Origin: Proteocatella sp041738345 | GTDB taxonomy: Bacteria > Bacillota > Clostridia > Peptostreptococcales > Filifactoraceae | Reading direction: 5' to 3' | Assembly (NCBI GenBank): GCA_041738345.1 | Contig: JBGSPX010000059.1 | Coordinates: 235,277-299,276 of the forward strand | DNA: 64,000 nucleotides | Part shown: positions 25,167 through 34,336 of the stretch, one piece after another | Numbering within the stretch: the stretch's first letter is position 1 | How the letters are laid out: every line of letters starts with the position of its first letter | Notes under the pieces: model-generated | The model's input: only the letters and a program-made list of their open reading frames with translations | Told to the model about the DNA's origin: nothing | Databases searched by the model: none | Program-made: the position numbers and the translations under genes

Positions 25167-26336
25167 ATGGATATATATGTAGATGCTGCCTTTGAAAGCC
25201 TAAATCATCACGGTGAAGAGCTCTGTGGTGATAAAGTAGAGTTTGTAAGACAGGATAACAGTTTTGTAGCCGTCCTTGCCGATGGCCTTGGAAGTGGGGT
25301 AAAAGCCAATATCCTCTCTACCCTTACTAGCAAAATAATTGCTACGATGCTCCTTGGTGGAGCAAGATTAACAGATGCTATAGAGACGATTGCTAATACG
25401 CTTCCCGTATGTAGCGAAAGAGCAATTGCCTACTCCACATTTACGATTATTCGCGTTATGCCTAATGGAATGTGTACTATAGCCGAGTTTGATAATCCCT
25501 TTGTCACTATCTTTCGAAATAACAAGCTTATTGAACTTGAAAAAACACCGCTTTATGTAGATGATAAAATCATATATCAATCTGTATTTCAAGCCGTTCA
25601 TGGAGATATGCTCGTAGCCTTTAGTGATGGTGTAGTCCATGCAGGCGTTGGCAAGCTTTTGGATTTGGGATGGCAATATGAAAATATAGTTTCATTTATA
25701 AGTGAAAATATCCATTCTCAAATTTCTCCAGTGGAAATGTGCAGCAAGCTTTTAAATGCTGTAGATGCCCTGTATATGGGTGAAATTGGAGATGACTCTA
25801 CAGTATGTGCTATACGCTTTAAAAATAGCAATCCAGTAAATATAATGATAGGCCCACCTATATACCCTGAAATGGATTCTGTAGTAGTTAGCAAACTTAT
25901 GGACTGTAAGGGCATTAAGGTCGTGTGCGGTGGTACTACCTCTCAAATAGTAAGTGAACATATCGGACAGGAGCTAGAGGTCACTTTGGATTACGAAAAT
26001 CCAAGCGTTCCTCCAACTGCCAAAATAAAGGGCATCGACCTTGTTACCGAAGGCGTTCTAACGATAGGCAAAGCGCTTGATATTATAAAGAAATTTTCTT
26101 CTATGGATCGCTCTGAAAAGATTATCACGCTTTCAAAAAAAGATGGCGCTTCTCGCTTAGTAAAAATGCTTTTAGAAGAATCTACAGAGGTTAATTTTTT
26201 TGTAGGTCGTGCTATAAATCCCGCTCACCAAAATCCTGAAATGCCTATATCCCTAGGACTGAAGCTAAATTTGATAAAAGAACTCAAAACCGAGCTTGAA
26301 GCAATTGGTAAAATGGTAAATATTGAATATTTTTAA
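25167..26336 (+). CDS. SpoIIE/PP2C-type serine/threonine phosphatase
   Basis: 389 residues. The N-terminal ~220 form a SpoIIE-like PP2C domain: the metal-binding Asp-Gly in AVLADGLGSGVKAN, FSDGVVHAG and GEIGDDSTVCAIRF, which carry the conserved acidic residues. The remaining ~165 residues are an uncharacterised domain that accompanies these phosphatases (VVCGGTTSQIVS, EGVLTIGKALDII). It follows hydS by 17 bp; the PP2C is the standard partner of group C hydrogenases, and so is the probable output: a H2/redox signal changes protein phosphorylation. The ribosome site AGGAGG is 13 bases from ATG, longer than usual. Target unknown. Confidence 0.88.
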   Translation: MDIYVDAAFESLNHHGEELCGDKVEFVRQDNSFVAVLADGLGSGVKANILSTLTSKIIATMLLGGARLTDAIETIANTLPVCSERAIAYSTFTIIRVMPNGMCTIAEFDNPFVTIFRNNKLIELEKTPLYVDDKIIYQSVFQAVHGDMLVAFSDGVVHAGVGKLLDLGWQYENIVSFISENIHSQISPVEMCSKLLNAVDALYMGEIGDDSTVCAIRFKNSNPVNIMIGPPIYPEMDSVVVSKLMDCKGIKVVCGGTTSQIVSEHIGQELEVTLDYENPSVPPTAKIKGIDLVTEGVLTIGKALDIIKKFSSMDRSEKIITLSKKDGASRLVKMLLEESTEVNFFVGRAINPAHQNPEMPISLGLKLNLIKELKTELEAIGKMVNIEYF

Positions 26337-26345
26337 GGAGAAAAA

Positions 26346-27212
26346 ATGTTTACAGCTAAAAATTACGTAAAAGTAAATAGTATCGAAGAAGCCTTTGAGC
26401 TTAATAAGTCTCGTAACAATGTGGTTATGGGAGGTCTTATGTGGCTAAAGCAAAGCACAAAAAATATAAATACGCTTATTGACTTATCTGCTCTAGATTT
26501 AGATAAAATAGAGGAAAATGAAGATGCTATAGAGCTCGGCGCTATGGTCTCACTTCGTTCGCTAGAAAAAAGCCCTATCCTAAAAGCGTATTTTGGAAAT
26601 TATTTTTCAGATGCTATCAAAAGCATCGTAGGGGTACAGTTTAGAAATGGCGCTACTTTAGGTGGCAGCGTATATGGAAGATATGGGTTTTCAGATGTTA
26701 TAACCGCCCTTATGCCCCTTGATGCTAAAGTAGTAATCTTTGATGGTGAAAAAAAGACGCTTCCGCTTACGAAATATGCTTCGCTAAAAAAAGATAACAG
26801 TATCTTAACTAAAGTGATACTCCCTAAAACCTCAGTTTTAACGGCTTATAGGTCGATGCGTATTGTATCCACAGATTTCCCGCTACTTACAATTGCAATT
26901 TCATTGCATTCTTCTGTCAATTCAGAAAACGTTTTAAACCTTTCAATATCAATAGGTGCACGTCCAAATATCGCCGTTTTGATAAAGTCTGAAAATTTCG
27001 ACAGGTCAGAATTATCCACAAGTTATGCACAGGATGTGAATAACAATTCGCTTTCTAATTTGACGCAGTTTGCAGAAAAGTATATATTTGAAAATTTACA
27101 GTCACTTGCATTTGGCAGTAACTTAAAAGCTAGCGCAGAATATAGACAAATACTTGCCAAATCACTTATTGTAAAAGCTTTATTTGAAATTGCACAGAAA
27201 GGACAGGATTAA
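26346..27212 (+). CDS. Molybdenum hydroxylase, FAD-binding subunit
   Basis: 288 residues, the CoxM/XdhB-type medium subunit that carries FAD and passes electrons from the Fe-S subunit to an acceptor. FAD contacts are in NNVVMGGLMWLKQ and the NGATLGGSVYGRYGFSD block; the fold ends with the CO_deh_flav_C domain. The family motif AGGTDL near the start is changed to GGLMWL, and the C-terminal part has low complexity. It begins 9 bp after the phosphatase stop and shares TAATG with the next gene, so it is in the same operon. Substrate cannot be told from this subunit. Confidence 0.85.
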   Translation: MFTAKNYVKVNSIEEAFELNKSRNNVVMGGLMWLKQSTKNINTLIDLSALDLDKIEENEDAIELGAMVSLRSLEKSPILKAYFGNYFSDAIKSIVGVQFRNGATLGGSVYGRYGFSDVITALMPLDAKVVIFDGEKKTLPLTKYASLKKDNSILTKVILPKTSVLTAYRSMRIVSTDFPLLTIAISLHSSVNSENVLNLSISIGARPNIAVLIKSENFDRSELSTSYAQDVNNNSLSNLTQFAEKYIFENLQSLAFGSNLKASAEYRQILAKSLIVKALFEIAQKGQD

Positions 27213-27712
27213 TGGAAGTAAAAATATCAGTAAATGGCAAACTTATAAAAAGAGAAATTGGTGCCGATTTAATGCTTATAGATTTTTTAAGAGCTAATGG
27301 CTATACCAGTGTAAAAAGAGGCTGTGAAACCTCAAATTGTGGACTGTGTACTGTTCATCTAAATGGTAAAAGTGTACTCTCTTGCTCTACTTTGGCTTTA
27401 AGAGCCGATGCTCAAGAAGTAACTACCTTAGAAGGAGTTCAGGAAAAAGCAAAAGTAATTGGTGAATTCATTGCGGATGAAGGCGCTGAACAATGTGGCT
27501 ACTGTAGTCCTGGCTTCATAATGAACATAATTGCCATGGAAAATGAATGGTTACGTGAAAGTAAAACCCAAATAGAACTAGACGAAATGCTTAATTTTTT
27601 GAGTGGAAATCTTTGTAGATGTACCGGATATATGGGTCATATCAGAGCCCTTAGCAGATATTTTGAAAGTATTGGTATAACTATAATTAGTAATTTTGTA
27701 GGAGAAGAATAA
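27212..27712 (+). CDS. Molybdenum hydroxylase, [2Fe-2S] subunit
   Basis: 166 residues, the CoxS/XdhC small subunit with two [2Fe-2S] clusters. First cluster: CETSNCGLC...C; second: CGYCSPGFIM...CRCTGY. Both sets of four cysteines are intact. It passes electrons from molybdopterin to FAD. The start overlaps the stop of the FAD subunit (TAATG), and the large subunit starts 2 bp after its stop. Highly conserved and securely identified. Confidence 0.95.
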   Translation: MEVKISVNGKLIKREIGADLMLIDFLRANGYTSVKRGCETSNCGLCTVHLNGKSVLSCSTLALRADAQEVTTLEGVQEKAKVIGEFIADEGAEQCGYCSPGFIMNIIAMENEWLRESKTQIELDEMLNFLSGNLCRCTGYMGHIRALSRYFESIGITIISNFVGEE

Positions 27713-27714
27713 AA

Positions 27715-30048
27715 ATGCCAGTTTATATAAAAGAACCCCAAGTAGATATAAGCCGTTTTCGTTCGGTTAATAATAGTTTTAGAAAAAAAGATGCTACCGT
27801 GCTAACTACGGGAAAGCCGGTTTATACTGATGATATGGCACCTAAAGATGCCCTTATCGTAAAGCTTCTTAGAAGTCCTCATGCCCATGCACTAATAAAT
27901 GAAATCGATATCGAAAAAGCCATGAAGGTAGACGGCATTGAGTGCATCTTGACGTACAAGGATGTCCCTAATAAACGCTTTACCATCGCTGGTCAAGCCT
28001 ACCCTGAGCCAAGTAACTATGACAGACTTATACTTGATAAAAGAGTACGTTTTGTAGGTGACCCTGTAGCTATAGTCGCTGGTGAAACTGAAAAAGCCGT
28101 AGATAAGGCGCTTAAGCTGATAAAAGTTTCTTATGATGTCCTTGAACCCGTACTCGACTTTAAAACTGCTAAAGATAATACAGTTTTGGTGCATCCTGAG
28201 GATGATATACAAACTAATGCGTTTTTCCCTGAGCAGATAAAACGTAATATCGTTTACTATGGCGAGTCTGAATATGGCGATGTAGAGTATGAATTTGAAC
28301 ACTGCGACTACGTGCTTGAAAGAACTTATCATACTGTGCAAAATAGTCAAACTCCAATGGAGCCTTTTACTACGTTTTCTACAGTAGACCCTTATGGCAG
28401 AATTACAATTATAAGCTCTACCCAAATTCCATTTCATGTCAGAAGAATTATTGCAACTGCCCTAGACATTCCAAAGTCTCAGGTAAGAGTTATAAAACCA
28501 CGTATTGGTGGCGGTTTTGGCGCTAAACAAAGCGCTGTAAGTGAAATGTATCCTGCCATAGTCAGTTTGAAAACAGGAAAGCCTGCTAAAATATTCTACT
28601 CTCGAAAAGAGTGTTTTGTAGCAGGAAGCCCTAGACACGAAATGGAAATGACTGTAAAAATAGGGGCAAATAGCGATGGAAAAATAAGAGCTATCAAGCT
28701 TAATACCCTATCTAATACAGGTGCTTATAATGAGCATGGTTCGACTACGGTAGGGCTTACTGCCACCAAAACCCTATCACTATATGGAAGAATTCCTGCT
28801 CAAAAATTCTCATTTGATGTAGTCTATACAAACAAAGTTCCAAGCGGCGCTTACAGAGGTTTTGGCGCTCCACAGGGAGTCTTTGCGATAGAATCTATAA
28901 TTGATGAGCTTGCACATACTATGAACTTTGACCCTATAAAGCTTAGAGAGCTAAATCTGCTTACGCCAGGTGATGCTGTGTTTATGTATGAAAATAAACC
29001 TATAAATACCTGTAATTTAGATATATGTATCCAAAAAGCTAAAGAATTAATTAAGTGGGATGAAAAGTACCCTTCAACGGATATTGGAAATGGAAAAGTT
29101 AGAGCTGTTGGACTTGCTATGGCAATGCAAGGCTCTGGTGTAGCTGGAATAGATACCGCTGCGGCTGAAATAAAGCTCAGCGACCACGGGTTTTATCATC
29201 TAAACCTAGGAGCTGCTGATATCGGTACTGGAAGTGATACAATACTTTCTCAAATTGCCTGTGAAGCACTTAATTGCAGTATGGATGAAATTGTAGTTAG
29301 CGGAGTAGATACAGATGCTTCTCCTTATGATGCTGGCGCTTATGCTTCAAGTACGACTTACATTACTGGAATGGCGGTTATAAAGACCTGTGAAACGCTT
29401 ATAGACAAAATTCTTACTCAAGGTGCAAAAATGCTGGATGTCCCTAAAGACATCCTCGAATTTGATGGCAAGAGAGTGTTTACGATAGAAGGCGCTCCTG
29501 TAAAAAAAGAAGTATCTCTAAAAGATATTGCTACTCAAACTGGTACGGGCGGAATCGAGGTCATATCTGCAAGTGAATCTCATTTTTCAAAATACTCTCC
29601 ACCCCCATTTATGGTAGGTGCCGTAGAAATTGAGCTGGATAAAACTACTGGTAAAGTCGATATCATAGACTATGTAGGAGTCCTTGACTGTGGTACCCCT
29701 ATAAACCCTAATCTAGTTAGAATTCAAGCTGAGGGCGGAATTGCTCAAGGTATTGGGATGGCGCTTTGGGAGGATGTAAAATTTGATAGCTCTGGAAAGC
29801 TTCTTACTGATAATTTTATGAGCTACAAAATTCCAAGCAGACTCGATATAAAAAATGTACGCATATCTATAGCTCCTACCTATGAACCTACTGGCCCATT
29901 TGGCGCTAAATCCGTAGGAGAGCTTGTTATAAATACACCATGTCCTGCGATTGCAAATGCACTCCAAAACGCATGTGGCATAAGACTTCGCAGCCTTCCA
30001 ATGACCAGTGAAAAAATCATGATGAAAATGCTTAATAACTCTTTATAA
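27715..30048 (+). CDS. Molybdenum hydroxylase, molybdopterin-binding catalytic subunit
   Basis: 777 residues. N-terminal a/b hammerhead domain (~25-150) and two Mo-pterin domains. Key blocks: QTPMEPFTTFSTV, RIGGGFGAKQ, GAYRGFGAPQ, DTDASPYDAGAYASST and GPFGAKSVGELVIN with the catalytic Glu at ~736. It belongs to the xanthine dehydrogenase superfamily that hydroxylates N-heterocycles or aldehydes using water. Being in an operon with a sensory hydrogenase is unusual. The substrate could be purine, nicotinate or another heterocycle; I cannot decide. Final gene of the operon, followed by a strong terminator. Confidence 0.93.
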   Translation: MPVYIKEPQVDISRFRSVNNSFRKKDATVLTTGKPVYTDDMAPKDALIVKLLRSPHAHALINEIDIEKAMKVDGIECILTYKDVPNKRFTIAGQAYPEPSNYDRLILDKRVRFVGDPVAIVAGETEKAVDKALKLIKVSYDVLEPVLDFKTAKDNTVLVHPEDDIQTNAFFPEQIKRNIVYYGESEYGDVEYEFEHCDYVLERTYHTVQNSQTPMEPFTTFSTVDPYGRITIISSTQIPFHVRRIIATALDIPKSQVRVIKPRIGGGFGAKQSAVSEMYPAIVSLKTGKPAKIFYSRKECFVAGSPRHEMEMTVKIGANSDGKIRAIKLNTLSNTGAYNEHGSTTVGLTATKTLSLYGRIPAQKFSFDVVYTNKVPSGAYRGFGAPQGVFAIESIIDELAHTMNFDPIKLRELNLLTPGDAVFMYENKPINTCNLDICIQKAKELIKWDEKYPSTDIGNGKVRAVGLAMAMQGSGVAGIDTAAAEIKLSDHGFYHLNLGAADIGTGSDTILSQIACEALNCSMDEIVVSGVDTDASPYDAGAYASSTTYITGMAVIKTCETLIDKILTQGAKMLDVPKDILEFDGKRVFTIEGAPVKKEVSLKDIATQTGTGGIEVISASESHFSKYSPPPFMVGAVEIELDKTTGKVDIIDYVGVLDCGTPINPNLVRIQAEGGIAQGIGMALWEDVKFDSSGKLLTDNFMSYKIPSRLDIKNVRISIAPTYEPTGPFGAKSVGELVINTPCPAIANALQNACGIRLRSLPMTSEKIMMKMLNNSL

Positions 30049-30070
30049 AATTGAAATCTCTAATTTTAAA

Positions 30071-30108
30071 AACTAAGTTTCTCAATCTGCTGAAACTTAG
30101 TTTTTTTT
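30071..30108 (+). terminator. Terminator of the hydS-molybdenum hydroxylase operon
   Basis: AACTAAGTTTC (30071-30081) pairs with GAAACTTAGTT (30092-30102), followed by a run of T residues to 30108. Confidence 0.9.
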
Positions 30109-30172
30109 ATGCTCAATTTGGGTAATTAATGATTATACTGTATTTTACTTTCTATATTAAGTGGGAGGTATT

Positions 30173-31162
30173 ATGTTAAAAAAATTATATCTTTTAATCC
30201 CTATATGTATATTATTTTTGCTTATTTTCTCCCAAAAACAAAGCTATGCGCTAGAAATAAAATCCGTTAGCTATGATAAAAGCGTATATTTTGAAAATGA
30301 AGAAGCAGTTGCAAAAATAACCCTTGTAAATAAAAGTAACCTCCCTAAAACAGCTTGGCTTGGCTACAGTCTTAGAAGTCCTGAGAATAAATGGATTGAT
30401 ATTGAACCTCAAAAGGTAAGTCTTTTGGCTAATAAGTCCCAGACCGTTATGATGAAGTACCGATTAAAAACGAATATCACAGGTGCTTATGCTTCGGTTT
30501 TTGCGCTGTGGGATAGCTTTCCGATAACCCAAGCTTCTAAACGGCTTGCTAACTCTGAACTAGAAAATGCGTTTAGTTATTTTAAAACTCAAGAAACTTT
30601 TGAAAAGTTTAATGATACTATGTGGCTAAAAAGAGAAGGTATGCTTAACCAAACAGTGCTTTCAGAAGATAATGTCATCCTACAAAATAATAGCCTTGCT
30701 ATAAAGCTTCCTAAAAATAAACTCGAGGGCGGAGAACTTCAAAGTAAATCGGAAGTAGGCTTTGGGGCTTATGAAGTTTATATGAAGCTTCCAAATGCCC
30801 CATCTACTATAACTGGCTTTTTTTTATATAAACAACCAGATTTTCATCACGAAATTGATATTGAGGTTTTTAATAAGCCTAAATCTGAAGTATTTTTTAC
30901 AACTTACGAGAACAACGGTATTAAGAATAGCCATAAACTCGCACTAGATTTTGACCCTACCGCTAGTTTTCATAAGTACCGTATAGAATTTTATGAGCAT
31001 AAAGTTCGCTTTTTAATAGATAATAAGCTTTATTATGAAGTTACTCAAGGTTTTTCAAAAGAAAAAATGTACCTTATTTTAAATGCATGGTATCCTCATT
31101 GGCTAGACAGCACCCCTGCTCAGTATGATTCCTCGCTTTTAGTCGAATGGATACGTTATTAA
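30173..31162 (+). CDS. Secreted glycoside hydrolase family 16-like protein
   Basis: 329 residues from the ATG after GGGAGG (a GTG at 30161 overlaps that site). A signal peptide (KKLYLLIPICILFLLIFSQKQSYA) leads to a ~110-residue beta-sandwich domain, then a GH16 domain (~140-325). The catalytic motif is EIDIE at 227-231, matching the ExDxxE of beta-1,3 and beta-1,3-1,4-glucanases; Glu227 and Glu231 are the nucleophile and acid/base, and the Trp-rich WYPHWLD follows. Located at the head of a polysaccharide synthase operon, it may trim or release the polymer, as cellulase BcsZ does in cellulose systems. Substrate is inferred. Confidence 0.82.
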   Translation: MLKKLYLLIPICILFLLIFSQKQSYALEIKSVSYDKSVYFENEEAVAKITLVNKSNLPKTAWLGYSLRSPENKWIDIEPQKVSLLANKSQTVMMKYRLKTNITGAYASVFALWDSFPITQASKRLANSELENAFSYFKTQETFEKFNDTMWLKREGMLNQTVLSEDNVILQNNSLAIKLPKNKLEGGELQSKSEVGFGAYEVYMKLPNAPSTITGFFLYKQPDFHHEIDIEVFNKPKSEVFFTTYENNGIKNSHKLALDFDPTASFHKYRIEFYEHKVRFLIDNKLYYEVTQGFSKEKMYLILNAWYPHWLDSTPAQYDSSLLVEWIRY

Positions 31163-31181
31163 TAATTTAAAGGAGCTATTA

Positions 31182-34100
31182 ATGAACAGATTAAAATTTT
31201 TTTCGATAATTTTTATAATTGCAACAGTCCTTTTTCTCCCAGTTATTTTGTGGTTTATTAAACCAGAATTTGAACTCAATGTCGCAATAATAGACAAAAC
31301 TGTGCCCAATATAGAGTATCGTGAACACGAAGGTCTTGTTTGGGTGTTAAACAATGAAAAATTTATAAATCCAGTTTCTCAAAAACCTTATTCATATGAG
31401 AAGGACTACTATGGTTTTTTTCCTGAAAAAAATGGAAATTTTACCACTATCAATTATAATTCTTCAAACGTAAAACCTGATCTTGTATACATAACCGATA
31501 CTTATGGGGTTTATGATTCTGATTTTAGAAAAACCAATAAAACTGGGGAACGCTCTGAGCTTTTATATGGCGGTATTGATTCAAATGAAATCGAAGCTAT
31601 GCGAAAATCAATCTATCAAGGTTCCACTGTAATTGCCGAATTTAATACCTTCGCTACCCCTACTAATATAGATGCCCGCAGAGAGCTTTATGACTTACTT
31701 GGTATAAAATGGTCTGGATGGATTGGCAGATATTTTAACGACCTCTCTCAGAAAAAGGAAATCCCAGATTGGGCGGTTTCAAACTATGAAACCCTGTATA
31801 AAAAACCTTGGAACTTTAAAGGAAGTGGCATTATTTTTGTCAACGAAGAGGATAAAATCATCGTTTTGGAAGCCAAAGACCTCCTTGAAAAAGGGGTTAA
31901 TTTTAAATCTACTGAGCAGGGAGAACAGTTTTTTTCAAAATCAATTGATGTAAAATATGATTACTGGTTTGATATAATTGAAACTCCTGATATTTCAAAA
32001 GTACTCGCTAGTTATAATATTGCGCTTTCTGACTCTGCAAAAGCAGTTTTGAGTGAAAACAATATTCCGACAGAATTTCCTGCAGTTATAAAACAGTCAA
32101 ATTCTAAGTATATATCTTATTATTTTGCAGGTGATTACTCTGACTATCCAGATGTTCCAAGATTCTATCAGTTAAGTAATTGGTCTAAGCTAATGGAAAA
32201 AATCCCTCTTCCAAGAAGCGATACTTTCTTCTGGAAGGCTTATGTCCCTATGATGAAAACTATCCTTGAGGAAACTAAAAATAGACTAAACTCTGATCCT
32301 GAAATTCCTAAAAGTGTTGCTACGTTAGACAACATAAATATGGTTTCTAGAACAAACAATACCATGCTTCAAGTCTATTCGAATGAAAAATGGGAGGATA
32401 TATTTATAAAAGGAGTTAATCTTGGTACCGCGCTTCCAGGAAAATGGTTTACTGAATTTCCTAAACATGAAGATATTTATTTGCAGTGGTTTGAAGATAT
32501 TGGTAAGATGAATGCAAATACAATAAGAGTATATACTTTGATGGACCCCGCTTTTTATAGAGCACTTTTAAAATACAATGACAATCACCCTCAAAATCCG
32601 ATTTGGCTACTCCAAGAAGTATGGCCCGAGGAACACCCTAAAGACAAAAATTATCTTACAGATGAATATGTTAGTCAGTTCCATAAAGAAATTGAATATG
32701 TAATAGATGCTGTTCACGGAAACCTTTCTCTTTCAGAGCGAAAAGGGAGAGCTTATGGCAATTATTATGCTGATGTTTCAAAATATACGCTCGGATTCTT
32801 AGTAGGTCGTGAACTTGAACCTGAAGAAGTTTCTGCTACTAATAAGCTTAATCCCCCTAAAGATTTTAATGGTAGTTTTCTAAGCACTTCCTCTGCAAGT
32901 GCTACCGAAGCTTGGCTCGCTATGAGCTGCGACTATTTAATTAACTACCAAACTCAAAAATATGCTTGGCAACATCCAGTAGCTATTGTAAGCTGGCCTA
33001 CGCTTGATGCCCTAACTCATGATTCTGAGTGGAATAATTTAGGCACTAAAGAATACAACGACAGAGAACAGATAGATATACGCCATTTTAAAGTAAATGA
33101 TAATTTTAAAGCTGGTTTTTTTGGAGCTTATCATATATATCCAAACTATCCAGATTTCATGAACAACACCTTAGAATATGCTTCCTATAAAGATGCTCAA
33201 GGAACTTTAAACTATGGTGGTTACCTTAAACAGTTTATGGAAATTCACACGGGCTATCCTGCGCTTGTTGCTGAGTTTGGACTTGCTACTGGTATGGGAA
33301 ACGCTCACCACAATCCTGATGGATATCATCATGGCTCTATGACTGAAAAACAGCAGGGTGAAGGCATTGTAAGGATGATGGAAGCGATAAAAACAGAAGA
33401 CTATGCCGGTGGGCTAATCTTTGAATGGATGGATGAGTGGGCTAAAAAAACTTGGACTACTGAGCCGTTTATAATTCCTTATGAACACAATGTATTTTGG
33501 CATAATGCTATGGACCCAGAGCAAAATTATGGTATCCTTGCCGCAGAATCTAAAAAACCAGAAGTCGCTCAAATGACAATGACTGGAAGTAATATGCTCG
33601 AAAAGGTTGAGCTCCGTACTGATGAAACTTATGTTTATATAGACATTAAGAGCTCTGATAAGATTGATTTAAACACCAATAAGCTATTCATCGGTCTAGA
33701 CACCTATGATTCTCAAAAAGGTAGCCACTTATATAGTCCTAACATCTCGCTAAATTCGCCAACTGGTATGGAATTCCTTGTAGAGCTTTCAGAAAAAAAT
33801 GCCTCTCTACTGACCATCCCAGAATACAATATCGGTAATTACAGATTTGCATCCACTAAAAATGCAAACAATCGCTTTGAAAGAATAATGCCTATAGTAA
33901 ACAGTAAACGAGTTACTAAGGACGGAAGATCTATTCCTGAAATAAGAAATGACAACAGCCGTCTAAACAAAGGGGATTCTAATCAATCCTTCTATCATTG
34001 GAATCAAAATAATGATACTATATCATTAAGACTTCCATGGGCTTTGTTAAATATAACTGACCCTACAACGCATCGTGTATTAAATGATGTTGGAATATAT

Positions 34101-34319
34101 TCTGATTACCCTGCAAGAGATACGCTTGAAACTGCTACTACCGATGGTATTCGGTTTACATTCTTGCTAACTGAAAACAATACAGTTTATGATCAACTTC
34201 CAAATAATTTTGAACAAGCACCCAAAGCCTTTTTATGGCCTACTTGGGGAGAACCAAACCCTAATTGGCGTTTAAAGGAAAGTTATTATATAATTCAAAA
34301 CTACTTTAAAAATAATTAA
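31182..34319 (+). CDS. Membrane-anchored clan GH-A glycoside hydrolase-like protein
   Basis: 1045 residues. One N-terminal helix (~7-27) anchors it. Residues ~30-340 form an alpha/beta domain that resembles the GATase-like fold (LVYITDTYGVYD, STVIAEFNTFATP). Residues ~400-790 are a TIM barrel: FIKGVNLGTALPGKWF starts it, LGFLVGRELEPEE places the candidate acid/base Glu544 after strand 4 and ALVAEFG the candidate nucleophile Glu697 at strand 7. The last ~250 residues are beta-rich. I do not recognise a precise family. It lies between GH16 and GT2 synthase genes with 19- and 17-bp gaps, so it likely works outside the membrane on the nascent polymer. Confidence 0.75.
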   Translation: MNRLKFFSIIFIIATVLFLPVILWFIKPEFELNVAIIDKTVPNIEYREHEGLVWVLNNEKFINPVSQKPYSYEKDYYGFFPEKNGNFTTINYNSSNVKPDLVYITDTYGVYDSDFRKTNKTGERSELLYGGIDSNEIEAMRKSIYQGSTVIAEFNTFATPTNIDARRELYDLLGIKWSGWIGRYFNDLSQKKEIPDWAVSNYETLYKKPWNFKGSGIIFVNEEDKIIVLEAKDLLEKGVNFKSTEQGEQFFSKSIDVKYDYWFDIIETPDISKVLASYNIALSDSAKAVLSENNIPTEFPAVIKQSNSKYISYYFAGDYSDYPDVPRFYQLSNWSKLMEKIPLPRSDTFFWKAYVPMMKTILEETKNRLNSDPEIPKSVATLDNINMVSRTNNTMLQVYSNEKWEDIFIKGVNLGTALPGKWFTEFPKHEDIYLQWFEDIGKMNANTIRVYTLMDPAFYRALLKYNDNHPQNPIWLLQEVWPEEHPKDKNYLTDEYVSQFHKEIEYVIDAVHGNLSLSERKGRAYGNYYADVSKYTLGFLVGRELEPEEVSATNKLNPPKDFNGSFLSTSSASATEAWLAMSCDYLINYQTQKYAWQHPVAIVSWPTLDALTHDSEWNNLGTKEYNDREQIDIRHFKVNDNFKAGFFGAYHIYPNYPDFMNNTLEYASYKDAQGTLNYGGYLKQFMEIHTGYPALVAEFGLATGMGNAHHNPDGYHHGSMTEKQQGEGIVRMMEAIKTEDYAGGLIFEWMDEWAKKTWTTEPFIIPYEHNVFWHNAMDPEQNYGILAAESKKPEVAQMTMTGSNMLEKVELRTDETYVYIDIKSSDKIDLNTNKLFIGLDTYDSQKGSHLYSPNISLNSPTGMEFLVELSEKNASLLTIPEYNIGNYRFASTKNANNRFERIMPIVNSKRVTKDGRSIPEIRNDNSRLNKGDSNQSFYHWNQNNDTISLRLPWALLNITDPTTHRVLNDVGIYSDYPARDTLETATTDGIRFTFLLTENNTVYDQLPNNFEQAPKAFLWPTWGEPNPNWRLKESYYIIQNYFKNN

Positions 34320-34336
34320 TTTCAGGAGAAAATCAA

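Noticed and set aside
27892..28437. 181-codon open frame on the minus strand inside the molybdenum hydroxylase gene
   Set aside because: It lies antisense to the conserved catalytic subunit, has no ribosome site and shows no recognisable protein family.
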